NCBI RefSeq assembly: GCF_013141725.1
Contig: NZ_WHNZ01000010.1
Span: 31,733 to 95,732 of the forward strand
Direction of reading: 5' to 3'
Origin: Paenibacillus planticolens
GTDB taxonomy: Bacteria > Bacillota > Bacilli > Paenibacillales > NBRC-103111
DNA: 64,000 nucleotides
The translations under genes and the position numbers were made by a program. Under the pieces are notes generated by a model, which saw only the letters and a list, made by a program, of their open reading frames with translations, was not told the origin of the DNA and searched no databases. Shown piece after piece: positions 17,897-26,738 of this stretch. Within the stretch, counting starts at the first letter, position 1; each line of letters begins with the position of its first letter.

Positions 17897-18035
17897 TTGG
17901 ACGGTTCAGGAAAAGCGATCGTGCCTTTTAAAAAAACTTTTCATTCTTACACCTCTATTCTCATAATCATCTTAAATGAAACGTCATCAGTGAAAATATC
18001 CGAAAATTCGGTACAACTATCCGAAAAATCGATAA
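17897..18035 (-). pseudogene. Relic of the Fbp/AfuA-type binding-protein gene head and promoter
   Basis: Three blocks match the 10236-11294 gene and its leader in order. GATTTGGACGGTTCAGGAAA-type sequence (17895-17922) matches the internal FPDPSKSS-encoding segment near 10750-10785. AAAACTTTTTCATTCTTAC-type sequence (17930-17950) matches the start codon and leader near 11280-11300. CATAATCATCTTAAATGAA-type sequence (17962-17980) matches the upstream region and leads into the 21-bp operator. Most of the coding region between the first two blocks is deleted. This is a dead, scrambled duplicate. Confidence 0.75.
17997..18030 (-). promoter_or_regulatory. 21-bp-spaced direct-repeat operator, best-conserved copy, on a relic
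   Basis: TATCCGAAAA occurs at 17997 and 18018, ten identical bases exactly 21 bp apart, separated by TTCGGTACAAC. It belongs to the relic of the binding-protein gene, so it probably controls nothing now. It shows the cleanest form of the element. Confidence 0.6.
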
Positions 18036-18189
18036 TTTCTATTAGTTGCCCCCATAATTTCCGTCATATCGCTATCATAAGCAATGTGAACGTATATCCT
18101 GAACATCAAAAATACATGAATTCTTCAAAATACAAAGAATATGCGTCTACTTTTTTTAAAGTTTTCTCTAAATTCTGCACCATCAGAAA

Positions 18190-18231
18190 ATGAAAAAGTC
18201 TCCAAAACCCGAGTGGGTTTGAAGACTTTTT
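18190..18231 (-). terminator. Terminator of the 18233-19792 gene
   Basis: On the minus strand AAAAAGTCTTCAAACCC pairs with GGGTTTTGGAGACTTTTT, directly after the stop codon, ending in a T-tract. Confidence 0.85.
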
Positions 18232-18232
18232 A

Positions 18233-19792
18233 CTATTTCCCATTAACTTTACGCCATTCGTCCAGCTGTTTCTGTTTCTCGGCGATAATCTTATCGACAC
18301 CGGATTTCTTCAGCTTGCCAATAAATTCCGGCTGAAATTTGTCAGGATCGGCTGTTCCTGTCGTCAGTGCAGATAAATATTGGTCGATCACGACCTGGCA
18401 CTGCGCGACTTCAGATTTGACAGCTTCCGTATCAAAAGTAAAACCGAGGATTGGTGATAAATCGGAATTTTTATTCAATTGATTCCACATTTCATCCTTA
18501 TTAGAAGTATCGTTCTCAGTTTTCCATAAGATTAAATTATTCCCGAATACCCATGGAAAATTCGGATCATATCCGCTATCTTTGATCCGCTCTATACGTG
18601 TATCGGATATCTTCTTATATTGTTTGCCTTCGATACCGAAGTTTAATAAATTGGCAATTTGTGGATCGCTGTTCATCAGTTCGAGAAACATCATAGCCCG
18701 CTCTGGATTATTGGACGTACTTGAGATAGCCGTGATTGTTGCCGCAGCACGGTCAGTCGTTATGATTGGCTTGGTAAAACGTTTTCTGTACCATTCCACC
18801 CCCGTTATCGCCTTCAACCCCCCGCTACTAAAGGGATCTTCAGTCGAATCCAACGTTTGGTATGCTGGCATCGCCATTGCATATCTGGCTGCTTTTCGGT
18901 CAGCTGCTATCTCTTTCGTTGTGGCAGCATCTTTTCGAAAATAACCTTTTTCATACCACTTTCTGGTTTGTACAATAAGTTTCTTGAACTCCGGAGAGTC
19001 GTATTGGTCAATTACTTTCAAGTCTTTATCGTTCAACCGAACCCAGCCGGGCAATTTTTGGTCGCCGATAATATCGAAACCATACAAGGGTGCGGCGCCT
19101 ACAAAAATGTCTCCAGTCGTCGAGTATTCCAGCGGAATCTTGTTAGTCTCCCCTTTTTTCACAGCATTCAGAAAAGGCTCCAAATCTTCAAATGTTTTTA
19201 CATTCTTCCAATCAAAGTGATATTTATCAGCAAGTTCTTTCTGTACATCGAATCCATAGCTAGTAGCCATAACCTGGTAGTTGATCACACCATACAACTT
19301 GCCATTCACTTTGGCAGCGTTCCATATATTAGCCGGTACACCGGCTTTTGTTTTGGTGCCATACTTATCAAGTAATTCGTCAATCGCTACATAGGCTCCT
19401 TTGGAAGCATTTTGAAAGTAGTTATTGATCCATGTTGATGTAAATGCCAGATCGAATGGTTCGCCCGAAGCGATCATCAGGTCCATCTTCTGATCATAAT
19501 TCCCAAGGTCAATCATGTTTAACTTAACTGTGGCATTTATTTTGGGTTTAATTAATCTGTTCAACTCTTCATTAATAGCTTGCAGATCCTTTTGCGGCGG
19601 GGAAGGGAAGTAATAAACCAATTCTACTTGCGGCAGATCTTTCTGACTTGGACGATCAGTTACCAAGACTTGATCAGTTCCAGATATATCTTTGGTCGGT
19701 TTATTGGAGTCACATCCTGAAATCAAAGATACCGCAGCAAATAGGATTGCCAAAATCAATACAGGACACTTGGATTCCCTTTTTCTTAACAT
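18233..19792 (-). CDS. Lipoprotein sugar-binding protein, LplA/DUF3502-type
   Basis: The protein has 519 residues; GGAGG precedes the ATG. The lipobox SLISGC puts the lipidated Cys at about residue 27. The mature part begins VELVYYFPSPPQKDLQAINE and includes KLNMIDLGNYDQKMDLMIASG and PFDLAFTSTW, the N-lobe pattern of the LplA subgroup of extracellular solute-binding family 1. The C-terminal third fits DUF3502. These proteins feed oligosaccharides to LplB/LplC-type permeases, but no permease adjoins this gene; the nearest pair is at 34087-35876. A membrane AraC-type sensor is transcribed divergently from 20016 and is the likely regulator. It may share the distant permeases with its paralogue at 32462-34018. 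Ligand unknown. Confidence 0.82.
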   Translation of the reverse strand: MLRKRESKCPVLILAILFAAVSLISGCDSNKPTKDISGTDQVLVTDRPSQKDLPQVELVYYFPSPPQKDLQAINEELNRLIKPKINATVKLNMIDLGNYDQKMDLMIASGEPFDLAFTSTWINNYFQNASKGAYVAIDELLDKYGTKTKAGVPANIWNAAKVNGKLYGVINYQVMATSYGFDVQKELADKYHFDWKNVKTFEDLEPFLNAVKKGETNKIPLEYSTTGDIFVGAAPLYGFDIIGDQKLPGWVRLNDKDLKVIDQYDSPEFKKLIVQTRKWYEKGYFRKDAATTKEIAADRKAARYAMAMPAYQTLDSTEDPFSSGGLKAITGVEWYRKRFTKPIITTDRAAATITAISSTSNNPERAMMFLELMNSDPQIANLLNFGIEGKQYKKISDTRIERIKDSGYDPNFPWVFGNNLILWKTENDTSNKDEMWNQLNKNSDLSPILGFTFDTEAVKSEVAQCQVVIDQYLSALTTGTADPDKFQPEFIGKLKKSGVDKIIAEKQKQLDEWRKVNGK

Positions 19793-20015
19793 ATTTTAAC
19801 CTCCAATGGAGATAATAATAACCTACGTGCCAGTATTCTACATTTTCCAATCCAATTACGCAATACATGGAACCGTTAATGACGTTCTCCAATAAATGCA
19901 TTTTTCTACAAATTGTATTGTTTTTCACATATCGAGAAAACTCTTTGAAGGATTACACCACAGAGTTGGAGAAGTGACATGTACAACAAACTATCTTAAG
20001 GAGGTTAACTCCCGC

Positions 20016-22370
20016 ATGCCGTTCCCGCTTAAATCTCCTCGCAAGACCTTATTTGCAAAAATGTTGTTTGCTCTTACGGTAACGGTTACTTTATTGATTA
20101 TAGGACTGTCGTCACTTCTCTATCGAAATTTCTTTACCGCTTCTTTGGATAATATCAATCGAATGAATACTTCTATCCTGTCCCAAACCAGTTACAGCAT
20201 GAAGTACATGGATACTTTGGTTAGCAAATTTATAAATACTGTTATGATGAGCCCATATACATCCGTACTACTGCATAATCAGGAAAATGATATGGTTATG
20301 CTCGGAAATGCCTTGCGCAACCTTGATAACCTTTCACTTCCACACGATTATGTACACTCGGTATATACGATCAATCTAACCTTGGACCGTATCATATCCA
20401 CAGAGACGGGCAGTTTTTATACAAAAGAAAATTTCTATGATCAAGGCATTATATCATTGTTGCAGACGGTGAACAAAAATTCTCTTGCTGAAATGCCTAT
20501 TGCCAGAAAAATTCCAAAACCCCAAGCCGCAACAGATTCTGAACTTGCTAATGTGTACACCTATATCATGCTCGATAGTCTGGATACGAATCAAAAATCA
20601 CGCATTGCAACTGTCATCAATATCAAAGCAAGTGTTCTTCGCGATCTTATCGCTTCGTTGAATGCCAAAATAGCAGGATCTGGAAACGAAATTATCGTGA
20701 TTGATTCCAATGGAACGATTGTGAACCATACCTCAGAAAGCATGTTTCTGCATAATGCGAACCAAGAATCGTATATCCAAACTATTCTTGCGGCCGATCA
20801 AGAGTCGGGGAGCTTTAAGACGAACCTGAACGGTCAAGATTATCATGTTACCTTTGTTTCTTCCGATAAACCAAAATGGAAATTTATTAGTTTGACTTCA
20901 TATAAAACATTTATCGGCGCAGCTGATGCAACCAAAACTTCTACACTTTGGATATGTCTAACGATCCTAGGTCTCGGTTTATTCTTCTCATTCATCTTGT
21001 CAAGATCGCTTTATATTCCTGTCGGCAGACTTGTAGAGACAGTTAGAGGACATCTCACAAACCCTCATCATAAGGATCATTCGACAAATGACATCTATTT
21101 TCTGCAAAACGTTTTTAAAGAAATGATTACAAAAAATAATGAATGGGAAAACAAGCAAAGAGAACAGCTCGCTCCCTTAAAAAACAAGTGGCTTCAAGAT
21201 ATGCTGCTTGGTATCCGATATATTGATCAAGAAGCGTTGCAGGTTTCTCAAAAAGAGCTTGGCATCCATTTGAATCTAAATGGCCCGCTCAGGTTGTTAC
21301 TTCTTCGCCTGGACAACTATCGCGATTTCCTCGACCGATATGATGAAAAAGACCGTTGGCTCTTAAAATTCGGCATTGCTAACATCGTTAATGAAATCAT
21401 ATCAGAAGGATATAAATTGGAAAATATTTATCTTGAAAACAATCAACTCCTGCTGCTTTTGGAAATCGACTCCTCAGAGAATATTGAAACTACAGAAGGT
21501 ACCTTAAGAGGCCTAATCGAACTAGCGCAACACGCTGTAAACCAGTACTTGAAACTCTCGTTTTCCGCAACTCTAAGCAGCCCTGTCTATTCCTATTTCC
21601 AACTCAATGAGTGTTATTCCAATACATTGGCACTATCTTCTTATCGGATCATAGCAGGGCATAGCAGCTTCCTGACTCCAACTTTCCGAAGTTCGATCAA
21701 GGAAACACTAATTTCCTTTCCCGAGAGTAAGGCCAAAATGTTACTTGATTCCTTGAAGTTGGGCCATCTGGATAAAGCCAACGAAGCGTACTACGATTTT
21801 ATTAGCCAACTTTCCGGAACGACTTATGAAAACTTGCTTTCGTCCATTATGCAGCTAAGCTTCATGTTAAGAACAACCTTTAATGTCATTTTAGAAAATC
21901 ATGAATTTCAAAAGCCTGAGCTATTCCAGATTGTTTCCAGAAATATAGAGCAGTTCGAAACCATTGAAGAAATTCATGAAACCTTCTTGTCCATATTTTC
22001 CGAAATCATCCGCGTCATGGAACAAAATAAACATAATAAACACAATTCAATAATTTCAAGAATCATAAAAGTGATCGAGGAACAATACCGTGATAATAAC
22101 TTAAATCTACGTCTCATCTCAGACGAGTTTCAAATGTCAAACGTTTACTTGGGGAAAATATTCAAAGAAGCTACAGGTAAATCCGTTTCAGAGTATATTA
22201 CTGACGTGCGAATGAATCATGTCAAACAATTGCTGGACAACAGCAATCTTTCAACCAAGCAAATTTTAGATCAATGCGGTTTGGAAGAGACAAACTATTT
22301 TTATACTATTTTCAAAAAACGCTTCGGCGTTTCGTTGTCTCAATACAAGATTGAGAAAAATAAAACGTGA
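20016..22370 (+). CDS. Membrane-bound AraC-family sensor-regulator (YtdP/YesS-like)
   Basis: I choose the ATG at 20016 because AAGGAGG lies 11 nt upstream; the frame opens 40 codons earlier without a site. The 784-residue protein has a transmembrane segment (MLFALTVTVTLLIIGLSSLL, about 15-34), an extracellular sensor region of about 270 residues, and a second transmembrane segment near 310-330 (LWICLTILGLGLFFSF). A HAMP-like stretch, a middle helical domain and two C-terminal AraC helix-turn-helix motifs follow (RLISDEFQMSNVYLGKIF and FYTIFKKRFGVSLSQY). Such one-component proteins sense an extracellular sugar and act directly on neighbouring transporter genes. It is divergent from the binding-protein gene 18233-19792, its probable target. 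It is the only large non-transposon gene on the plus strand. Confidence 0.85.
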   Translation: MPFPLKSPRKTLFAKMLFALTVTVTLLIIGLSSLLYRNFFTASLDNINRMNTSILSQTSYSMKYMDTLVSKFINTVMMSPYTSVLLHNQENDMVMLGNALRNLDNLSLPHDYVHSVYTINLTLDRIISTETGSFYTKENFYDQGIISLLQTVNKNSLAEMPIARKIPKPQAATDSELANVYTYIMLDSLDTNQKSRIATVINIKASVLRDLIASLNAKIAGSGNEIIVIDSNGTIVNHTSESMFLHNANQESYIQTILAADQESGSFKTNLNGQDYHVTFVSSDKPKWKFISLTSYKTFIGAADATKTSTLWICLTILGLGLFFSFILSRSLYIPVGRLVETVRGHLTNPHHKDHSTNDIYFLQNVFKEMITKNNEWENKQREQLAPLKNKWLQDMLLGIRYIDQEALQVSQKELGIHLNLNGPLRLLLLRLDNYRDFLDRYDEKDRWLLKFGIANIVNEIISEGYKLENIYLENNQLLLLLEIDSSENIETTEGTLRGLIELAQHAVNQYLKLSFSATLSSPVYSYFQLNECYSNTLALSSYRIIAGHSSFLTPTFRSSIKETLISFPESKAKMLLDSLKLGHLDKANEAYYDFISQLSGTTYENLLSSIMQLSFMLRTTFNVILENHEFQKPELFQIVSRNIEQFETIEEIHETFLSIFSEIIRVMEQNKHNKHNSIISRIIKVIEEQYRDNNLNLRLISDEFQMSNVYLGKIFKEATGKSVSEYITDVRMNHVKQLLDNSNLSTKQILDQCGLEETNYFYTIFKKRFGVSLSQYKIEKNKT

Positions 22371-22399
22371 ATTGCCCCGCTCCAAGAAACAAAAATAAC

Positions 22400-22442
22400 A
22401 AAAGGTATACTCTCCTCACAGTATGAGGAAGTATACCTTTTA
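22400..22442 (+). terminator. Terminator of the membrane AraC gene
   Basis: AAAAGGTATACT...CCTCA pairs with TGAGG...AGTATACCTTTT, about 30 nt after the stop. A closely similar hairpin lies at 28866-28909. Confidence 0.85.
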
Positions 22443-22453
22443 CATTAACACAA

Positions 22454-22705
22454 TTGATAAGAAAAATATTGATCGAACCGATCATAATACAATGTGGAAA
22501 CGTTACGAGCATGTGTCGGGACGAGCAGTTCCCAACGTTCAACCATGCCGATCCGAAGAGCCGCGAGGAGTCATTACAGAAAAATATTGCTGATATTCAA
22601 AAGGATATTGATACCCACGATCAGCTTTTGAAAAGTCGACTTAGTTATATGGTACTTGGCCAAGATAAGCAAATTATCGATAATGAACCATGTTTTATAC
22701 AGTAA
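22454..22705 (+). CDS. Short ORF, probable fragment of unknown origin
   Basis: The 83-residue frame opens with TTG without a clear ribosome site. From about residue 20 the peptide (CRDEQFPTFNHADPKSREES, then an amphipathic helical stretch, ending KQIIDNEPCF) reads like the C-terminal tail of a larger protein. I do not recognise the family. It lies between a terminator and a convergent gene. It could be a relic of a mobile-element protein, but nothing visible proves that. The rest of the gap, 22706-22871, shows no feature. Confidence 0.25.
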   Translation: MIRKILIEPIIIQCGNVTSMCRDEQFPTFNHADPKSREESLQKNIADIQKDIDTHDQLLKSRLSYMVLGQDKQIIDNEPCFIQ

Positions 22706-22871
22706 AAGCAGGGGAATTTTTTCCTCAGATCTGCCACAGACTCCAAGTAAAAATTAAGAAATTAACGATTTAACGCATAGTTGTCCCATTGTTGTGTCCA
22801 GCAGCACCTCATACAAAGACTGATAAAGCTCTTACTCTTCGTATCAAAACTAACCCCCCGCTCCTTATCAC

Positions 22872-24530
22872 CTACTGCCCTTTAGTACTGTTATTGCGAT
22901 ATTCCTTGGGGGAAACGCCGACATTTTTGCGGAACGAAAAACTGAAATAGTTCGCATCGGCATAGCCTACCTTTTCAGCGATCTCCAACGCTTTCATATC
23001 TGTGGTGCGTAGCAGCTCCTTCGCCGTCTCCATGCGGATATGGTTCAAATAGTTAACGAAGGTCATTTTTGTTTCTATTTTGAAAATTCTACTGAAATAT
23101 CCCGCGCTAATATGCAAATAGCCGCACACTTTATTAATCGTAATATCGCCTTCATGATAATGATTTTTCGTATAATCTTTGGCCATTTCCACCAGATTCT
23201 TATAGGTATATTGGCGGTCCGTAGCGATATGATTCATTATCGAGGCGCACAGCTCGGCAAGCCAGTGCTTGGCTTCTTCTAAGGATGTGAACTTATTGAT
23301 CTCTGTAAAAGGAATGAAGTTGTCGCCGAATACCTCATCCACATTCAAATTCGAATCCTTGGCCGCCTTCAGAATGGAAGTCAAAATTTCGAGCAAATAA
23401 ATCTGGTAGTCCTTAACGGAGACAGCCCCTTCAATCCCATGAAAAAGCTCCTCCATCGTCACCCGGATCTCCTGATTCGTCCCGAACTTAATACAGCGCG
23501 TCAAAGCGTGCTCCTTCACATCGTCAAAGCGGACCTTCTCCACGCTACGCATCTCCACGTCATTGATGGAAATGATCCGGTTATTGCCAAGAATAAGTCT
23601 ATAATCCAGCGCCAGCACCGCATCTTCATACGAATAGCTGATCTTCGTCACATCCTTCAGGACAGTGCCAATACCAACCGTTAAAGTGAGCTTCAAATAT
23701 TTCTCCACATTCTGCCGCACTTCTTCCAGCACCTTCATTGTCTGTTGCAGTGCGGCTCCTCTGTCCTCGCTTTCTCTCGCAGCCAATACAACCACTTGAT
23801 CGTTATGCATGAAAACAAGGCCCAGACGGCGTTTATCGATAATTTCCTCTGTAATATTTAATAGGGCGAAGTATTTTAGCGCTTGATCCTTCGAATATTT
23901 CAATGAAACCGACTTGGATAGCTCTTCTCGATTTTCCAGGTCCTCTTCAGGAATTAGCACCCCGTCTATACATATGACAGCAGCGACGAAGCTTTTACCA
24001 TTTAGCTCAATTCCGTAGTTGGCCGCTTTCTCATACACTTCTTCACGCGGGAGTTTCCGGTTCATGAGTGTCGCTAGAAATTTCTCTTTGAGCACAGGCA
24101 TGCTTTTCCGGTAATGCTCCATGAGGAGCTGTACATTTTCCCGGTGTGCCTCTTCCTCCTGAATCTGCCCCTTCACCTTCAGTAAAATATTGATGAGCTC
24201 TTGCGCGGAAAAAGGCTTCAGCACATACTCGTCAATATGAAGCTTTATCGCTCTTTGGGCATAGTCGAACTCATCATGCCCCGTGAGGATGATGAGCTTA
24301 ATAGTAGGAAAGCGCTCCCGAATCGCTTCAGCAAGCTGAAGTCCATTCATGAACGGCATCTGAATGTCCGTTACCACAACGTCAGGCAGCAGTCTTTCTA
24401 CCATTTCCAGTGCTTCTCTACCGTTCTCCGCTTTCTCAAGAACCTCGAAGCCGATTGCTTCCCAGTTCACTTCGCGGACGGCCCCTTCCCGCACATCTTC
24501 TTCGTCATCCACTAAAATCAGCTTGTACAT
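22872..24530 (-). CDS. YesN-type response regulator, full length
   Basis: I start the protein at MYKLILVDDEEDVREG (ATG at 24528-24530), preceded by GGGGGAC; the frame has an earlier ATG six codons upstream. The 552-residue protein has a receiver domain (about 1-120, phospho-Asp in VVVTDIQMPF, Lys in VLKPF), a long central helical region, and two AraC helix-turn-helix motifs at the C-terminus (INKVCGYLHISAGYFSRIFK and NYFSFSFRKNVGVSPKEYR). YesN partners are YesM kinases, but none adjoins this gene. The terminator beyond 22370 and a 320-nt gap separate it from the plus-strand regulator. Function is probably sugar-responsive activation; the target is unknown, with mglA-mglC the nearest transport genes upstream. 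Confidence 0.85.
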   Translation of the reverse strand: MYKLILVDDEEDVREGAVREVNWEAIGFEVLEKAENGREALEMVERLLPDVVVTDIQMPFMNGLQLAEAIRERFPTIKLIILTGHDEFDYAQRAIKLHIDEYVLKPFSAQELINILLKVKGQIQEEEAHRENVQLLMEHYRKSMPVLKEKFLATLMNRKLPREEVYEKAANYGIELNGKSFVAAVICIDGVLIPEEDLENREELSKSVSLKYSKDQALKYFALLNITEEIIDKRRLGLVFMHNDQVVVLAARESEDRGAALQQTMKVLEEVRQNVEKYLKLTLTVGIGTVLKDVTKISYSYEDAVLALDYRLILGNNRIISINDVEMRSVEKVRFDDVKEHALTRCIKFGTNQEIRVTMEELFHGIEGAVSVKDYQIYLLEILTSILKAAKDSNLNVDEVFGDNFIPFTEINKFTSLEEAKHWLAELCASIMNHIATDRQYTYKNLVEMAKDYTKNHYHEGDITINKVCGYLHISAGYFSRIFKIETKMTFVNYLNHIRMETAKELLRTTDMKALEIAEKVGYADANYFSFSFRKNVGVSPKEYRNNSTKGQ

Positions 24531-24582
24531 AATCGTCCCCCAAAACATTTACATATATAGTTTATTTGTAAACAATTAGAAA

Positions 24583-24765
24583 TTAACTACTTTTGGAATA
24601 CACAACCGGCTTACACCAAACTAAATCGACTATCTCAACCAGCCTAAATGCCTCTGCCCCATCATGGAAGACCTCATCAAGAATTATCCATAAATTTACA
24701 TTTAAATGTTCTCTATGCACTTCCCGAATCCAGGCTTCGTCGTCTTTAATTACCGTCTTAGCCAT
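24583..24765 (-). pseudogene. Decayed head of a response-regulator gene (paralogue of 1839-2624)
   Basis: The 60-codon frame reads KDDEAWIREVHREHLNVN, then VFHDGAEAF, matching IDDEAWIREGLSEHIDW and VFHDGADAF of the 1839-2624 protein. It has small deletions and loses similarity about 55 codons in. The receiver phospho-Asp region and all DNA-binding parts are missing, so it cannot work as a regulator. Its upstream region is repeat copy 2. Confidence 0.85.
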
Positions 24766-25116
24766 TATGCTTGCCTCACATTCATCTTGTAGTCAGCTGC
24801 AAGAAACCCCGCGGTTCGACGAAAACGTTCATACTTTTCTCCCTTTCTACACATCGATGTAGCCCAATCTTAGTTTCAAGTCCTCACAAAAGGAACAACA
24901 AAAAATTAGATTTTCTCTAAAAAATAAGAAAAAAAACCTCTGAGAGCCATAAATTATATCTTTCTCGTTCGTCTCCTGAGCAGGCATTCCAAATTTACCA
25001 AAAGGAGGATCAGTCAATCGATTTGGAAATCATTCGAACCGTTCACGTGTAAGGATCGTAAATCCCAATATAAACAATACGCCGTCCACTGGAGTTGAAA
25101 TTACCACCACAGAGCG
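24766..25116 (-). repeat. Response-regulator upstream repeat, copy 2
   Basis: It matches 2625-2790 over its first about 160 bp, and 57922-58260 for about 350 bp. The longer match includes TTCCAAATTTACCAAAA and CACTGGAGTTGAA-type blocks in the same order. Confidence 0.75.
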
Positions 25117-25688
25117 CAAAAAACCTTGATTAACAAGGTTTCGTTGTAGGTATTTTCATGTCGTTAGATTGCAGAAAAAAGATTCGTGTATTAAGCTGAT
25201 TGGCAAATTGACCGCATGAATTTCAATGTTGAAATTGCTCAAAACACTCCTTAACCCCAGGTATGATTGCTTTTATGTCGAGGTTAGAGTTGAAGTTCGT
25301 AGCAGTATGTGATTTACATGTTTATATCTACTCTAACTACATTTCGATCCTGAGACTGGATGCAATGTCTTATCCCGAACAATAACTTGATCATAACTTG
25401 GCTCCAAGACACTCGGAACCTCATATAGGATTAGTCCAAGCTGTCCAAGAGTGTTTTCAACTGAGGGGGGCAAGGAGCAATGCATTCAGAGTACTGACCA
25501 ACCTCATCTTGGATTTAATTCGCTGCAAGTCGTTTTATCGACAAATGGGGAATAAAGGAAATTGGCTTAGGAAAGGGGTCACTTCAAAACCATAAAAGTT
25601 ATGTGCTCCCCATAGCCCAAATTGTCACCTTGTGAAACGATAACCAAAATTCCAAAAAAATCCACACGATAGCTGGTATTTAATCAAC
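25117..25688. other. Gene-poor gap with one unassigned ORF fragment
   Basis: A small hairpin (AAACCTTG/CAAGGTTT, 25121-25141) opens the gap. A plus-strand frame from a TTG at 25398 to 25595 encodes 65 residues containing FQLRGARSNAFRVLTNLIL. This looks like the end of some longer protein, but I cannot name it and see no ribosome site. The rest shows nothing recognisable. Confidence 0.35.
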
Positions 25689-26720
25689 TTATTTAGAGTT
25701 CATGTATTTACGCATATCAAACGCTACTGCCGCAACGATAATGATACCTTTGATGATCAACTGCCAGTAAGGGCTAATTCCGATAAACGTCAAACCGTAG
25801 TTGATTACGCTGAAAATTAATACCCCAGCAAGAACGCCTGGAACCGTCCCGATACCGCCTGATGTAGATACGCCGCCGACTACGCAAGCTGCGATCGCAT
25901 CAAGCTCGTACATGTTTCCGTAGTTATTCGTCGCACCGCCGGTTCTTGCCGCTTCCAGCACCCCAGCCAATCCGTACATAGCACCCGCGATGGAGTAAAT
26001 GTAAATCAGGTAACGGTTAACGTTAATCCCTGAAACGACTGCTGCGTGAATGTTGCCGCCGATCGCGTACATGTATTTACCAAGCTTAGTTTTGTTGAAC
26101 ACTATCCAGACGATAATCGCTACAGCAACAGCAATAATAACGATGTAAGGTAATGAATACGTGGCATCAGATCCGATAGAACCTGTTCCTAGTTTACTAA
26201 AGTCAGGTCTCAAGCCACCGATAGGCTGAGACTGATTCGGCTTCATGTCGAAGTATAAGGAGTTGGCACCGTATACTGCAACCATCGTTCCTAGTGTTGC
26301 GATGAATGGTGGAACTTTCAATTTAGCAACGATAATCCCATTAATAAAACCTACCAAAAGGCCTGCTAGAATTGCAATGATAATTGGAACAAGCAGCGGT
26401 AAATGAAGTAGATCCGGGAAGAATCTGCGGCCGTAATCCTGCGTTTGCAGCATGGATGCCGAGATAACAGCTGTCAAACCGACAATCCGTCCGGTCGAAA
26501 GGTCGGTACCTTCCGTGATCAAGATGAATGCAGCGCCCAAAGCAATAATGACACGTGTGGATGACTGCAGCAAAATATCACGTAGGATACTAACGGATAA
26601 AAAACGCGGATCATAAATTGCGATCCCAATAACGAGCACGACCAATACGATGTAGATTGCGTATTTGGTCACGAACCCACTAATGTCTCTAGATTTTAAT
26701 GTTTCTGTTTTTGTACTCAT
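25689..26720 (-). CDS. mglC: Galactose/methyl-galactoside-type ABC permease MglC
   Basis: I start at ATG 26718-26720 (MSTKTETLKSRD), preceded by a GGGGGG tract; 343 residues. It is a BPD_transp_2-fold membrane protein of the RbsC/MglC/XylH group with about ten hydrophobic segments. It carries the group's signature stretches: GTDLSTGRIVGLTAVISAS, PPFIATLGTMVAVYGANSLY and ARTGGATNNYGNMYELDAIA. It forms the membrane channel for a monosaccharide, most likely galactose or glucose. The gene follows mglA by 18 nt and is surely co-transcribed with it. The matching binding-protein gene upstream of mglA is wrecked (28395-28612), so transport by this system is doubtful unless another binding protein substitutes. 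Confidence 0.88.
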   Translation of the reverse strand: MSTKTETLKSRDISGFVTKYAIYIVLVVLVIGIAIYDPRFLSVSILRDILLQSSTRVIIALGAAFILITEGTDLSTGRIVGLTAVISASMLQTQDYGRRFFPDLLHLPLLVPIIIAILAGLLVGFINGIIVAKLKVPPFIATLGTMVAVYGANSLYFDMKPNQSQPIGGLRPDFSKLGTGSIGSDATYSLPYIVIIAVAVAIIVWIVFNKTKLGKYMYAIGGNIHAAVVSGINVNRYLIYIYSIAGAMYGLAGVLEAARTGGATNNYGNMYELDAIAACVVGGVSTSGGIGTVPGVLAGVLIFSVINYGLTFIGISPYWQLIIKGIIIVAAVAFDMRKYMNSK

Positions 26721-26738
26721 GGTTTCTTGGCCCCCCAT

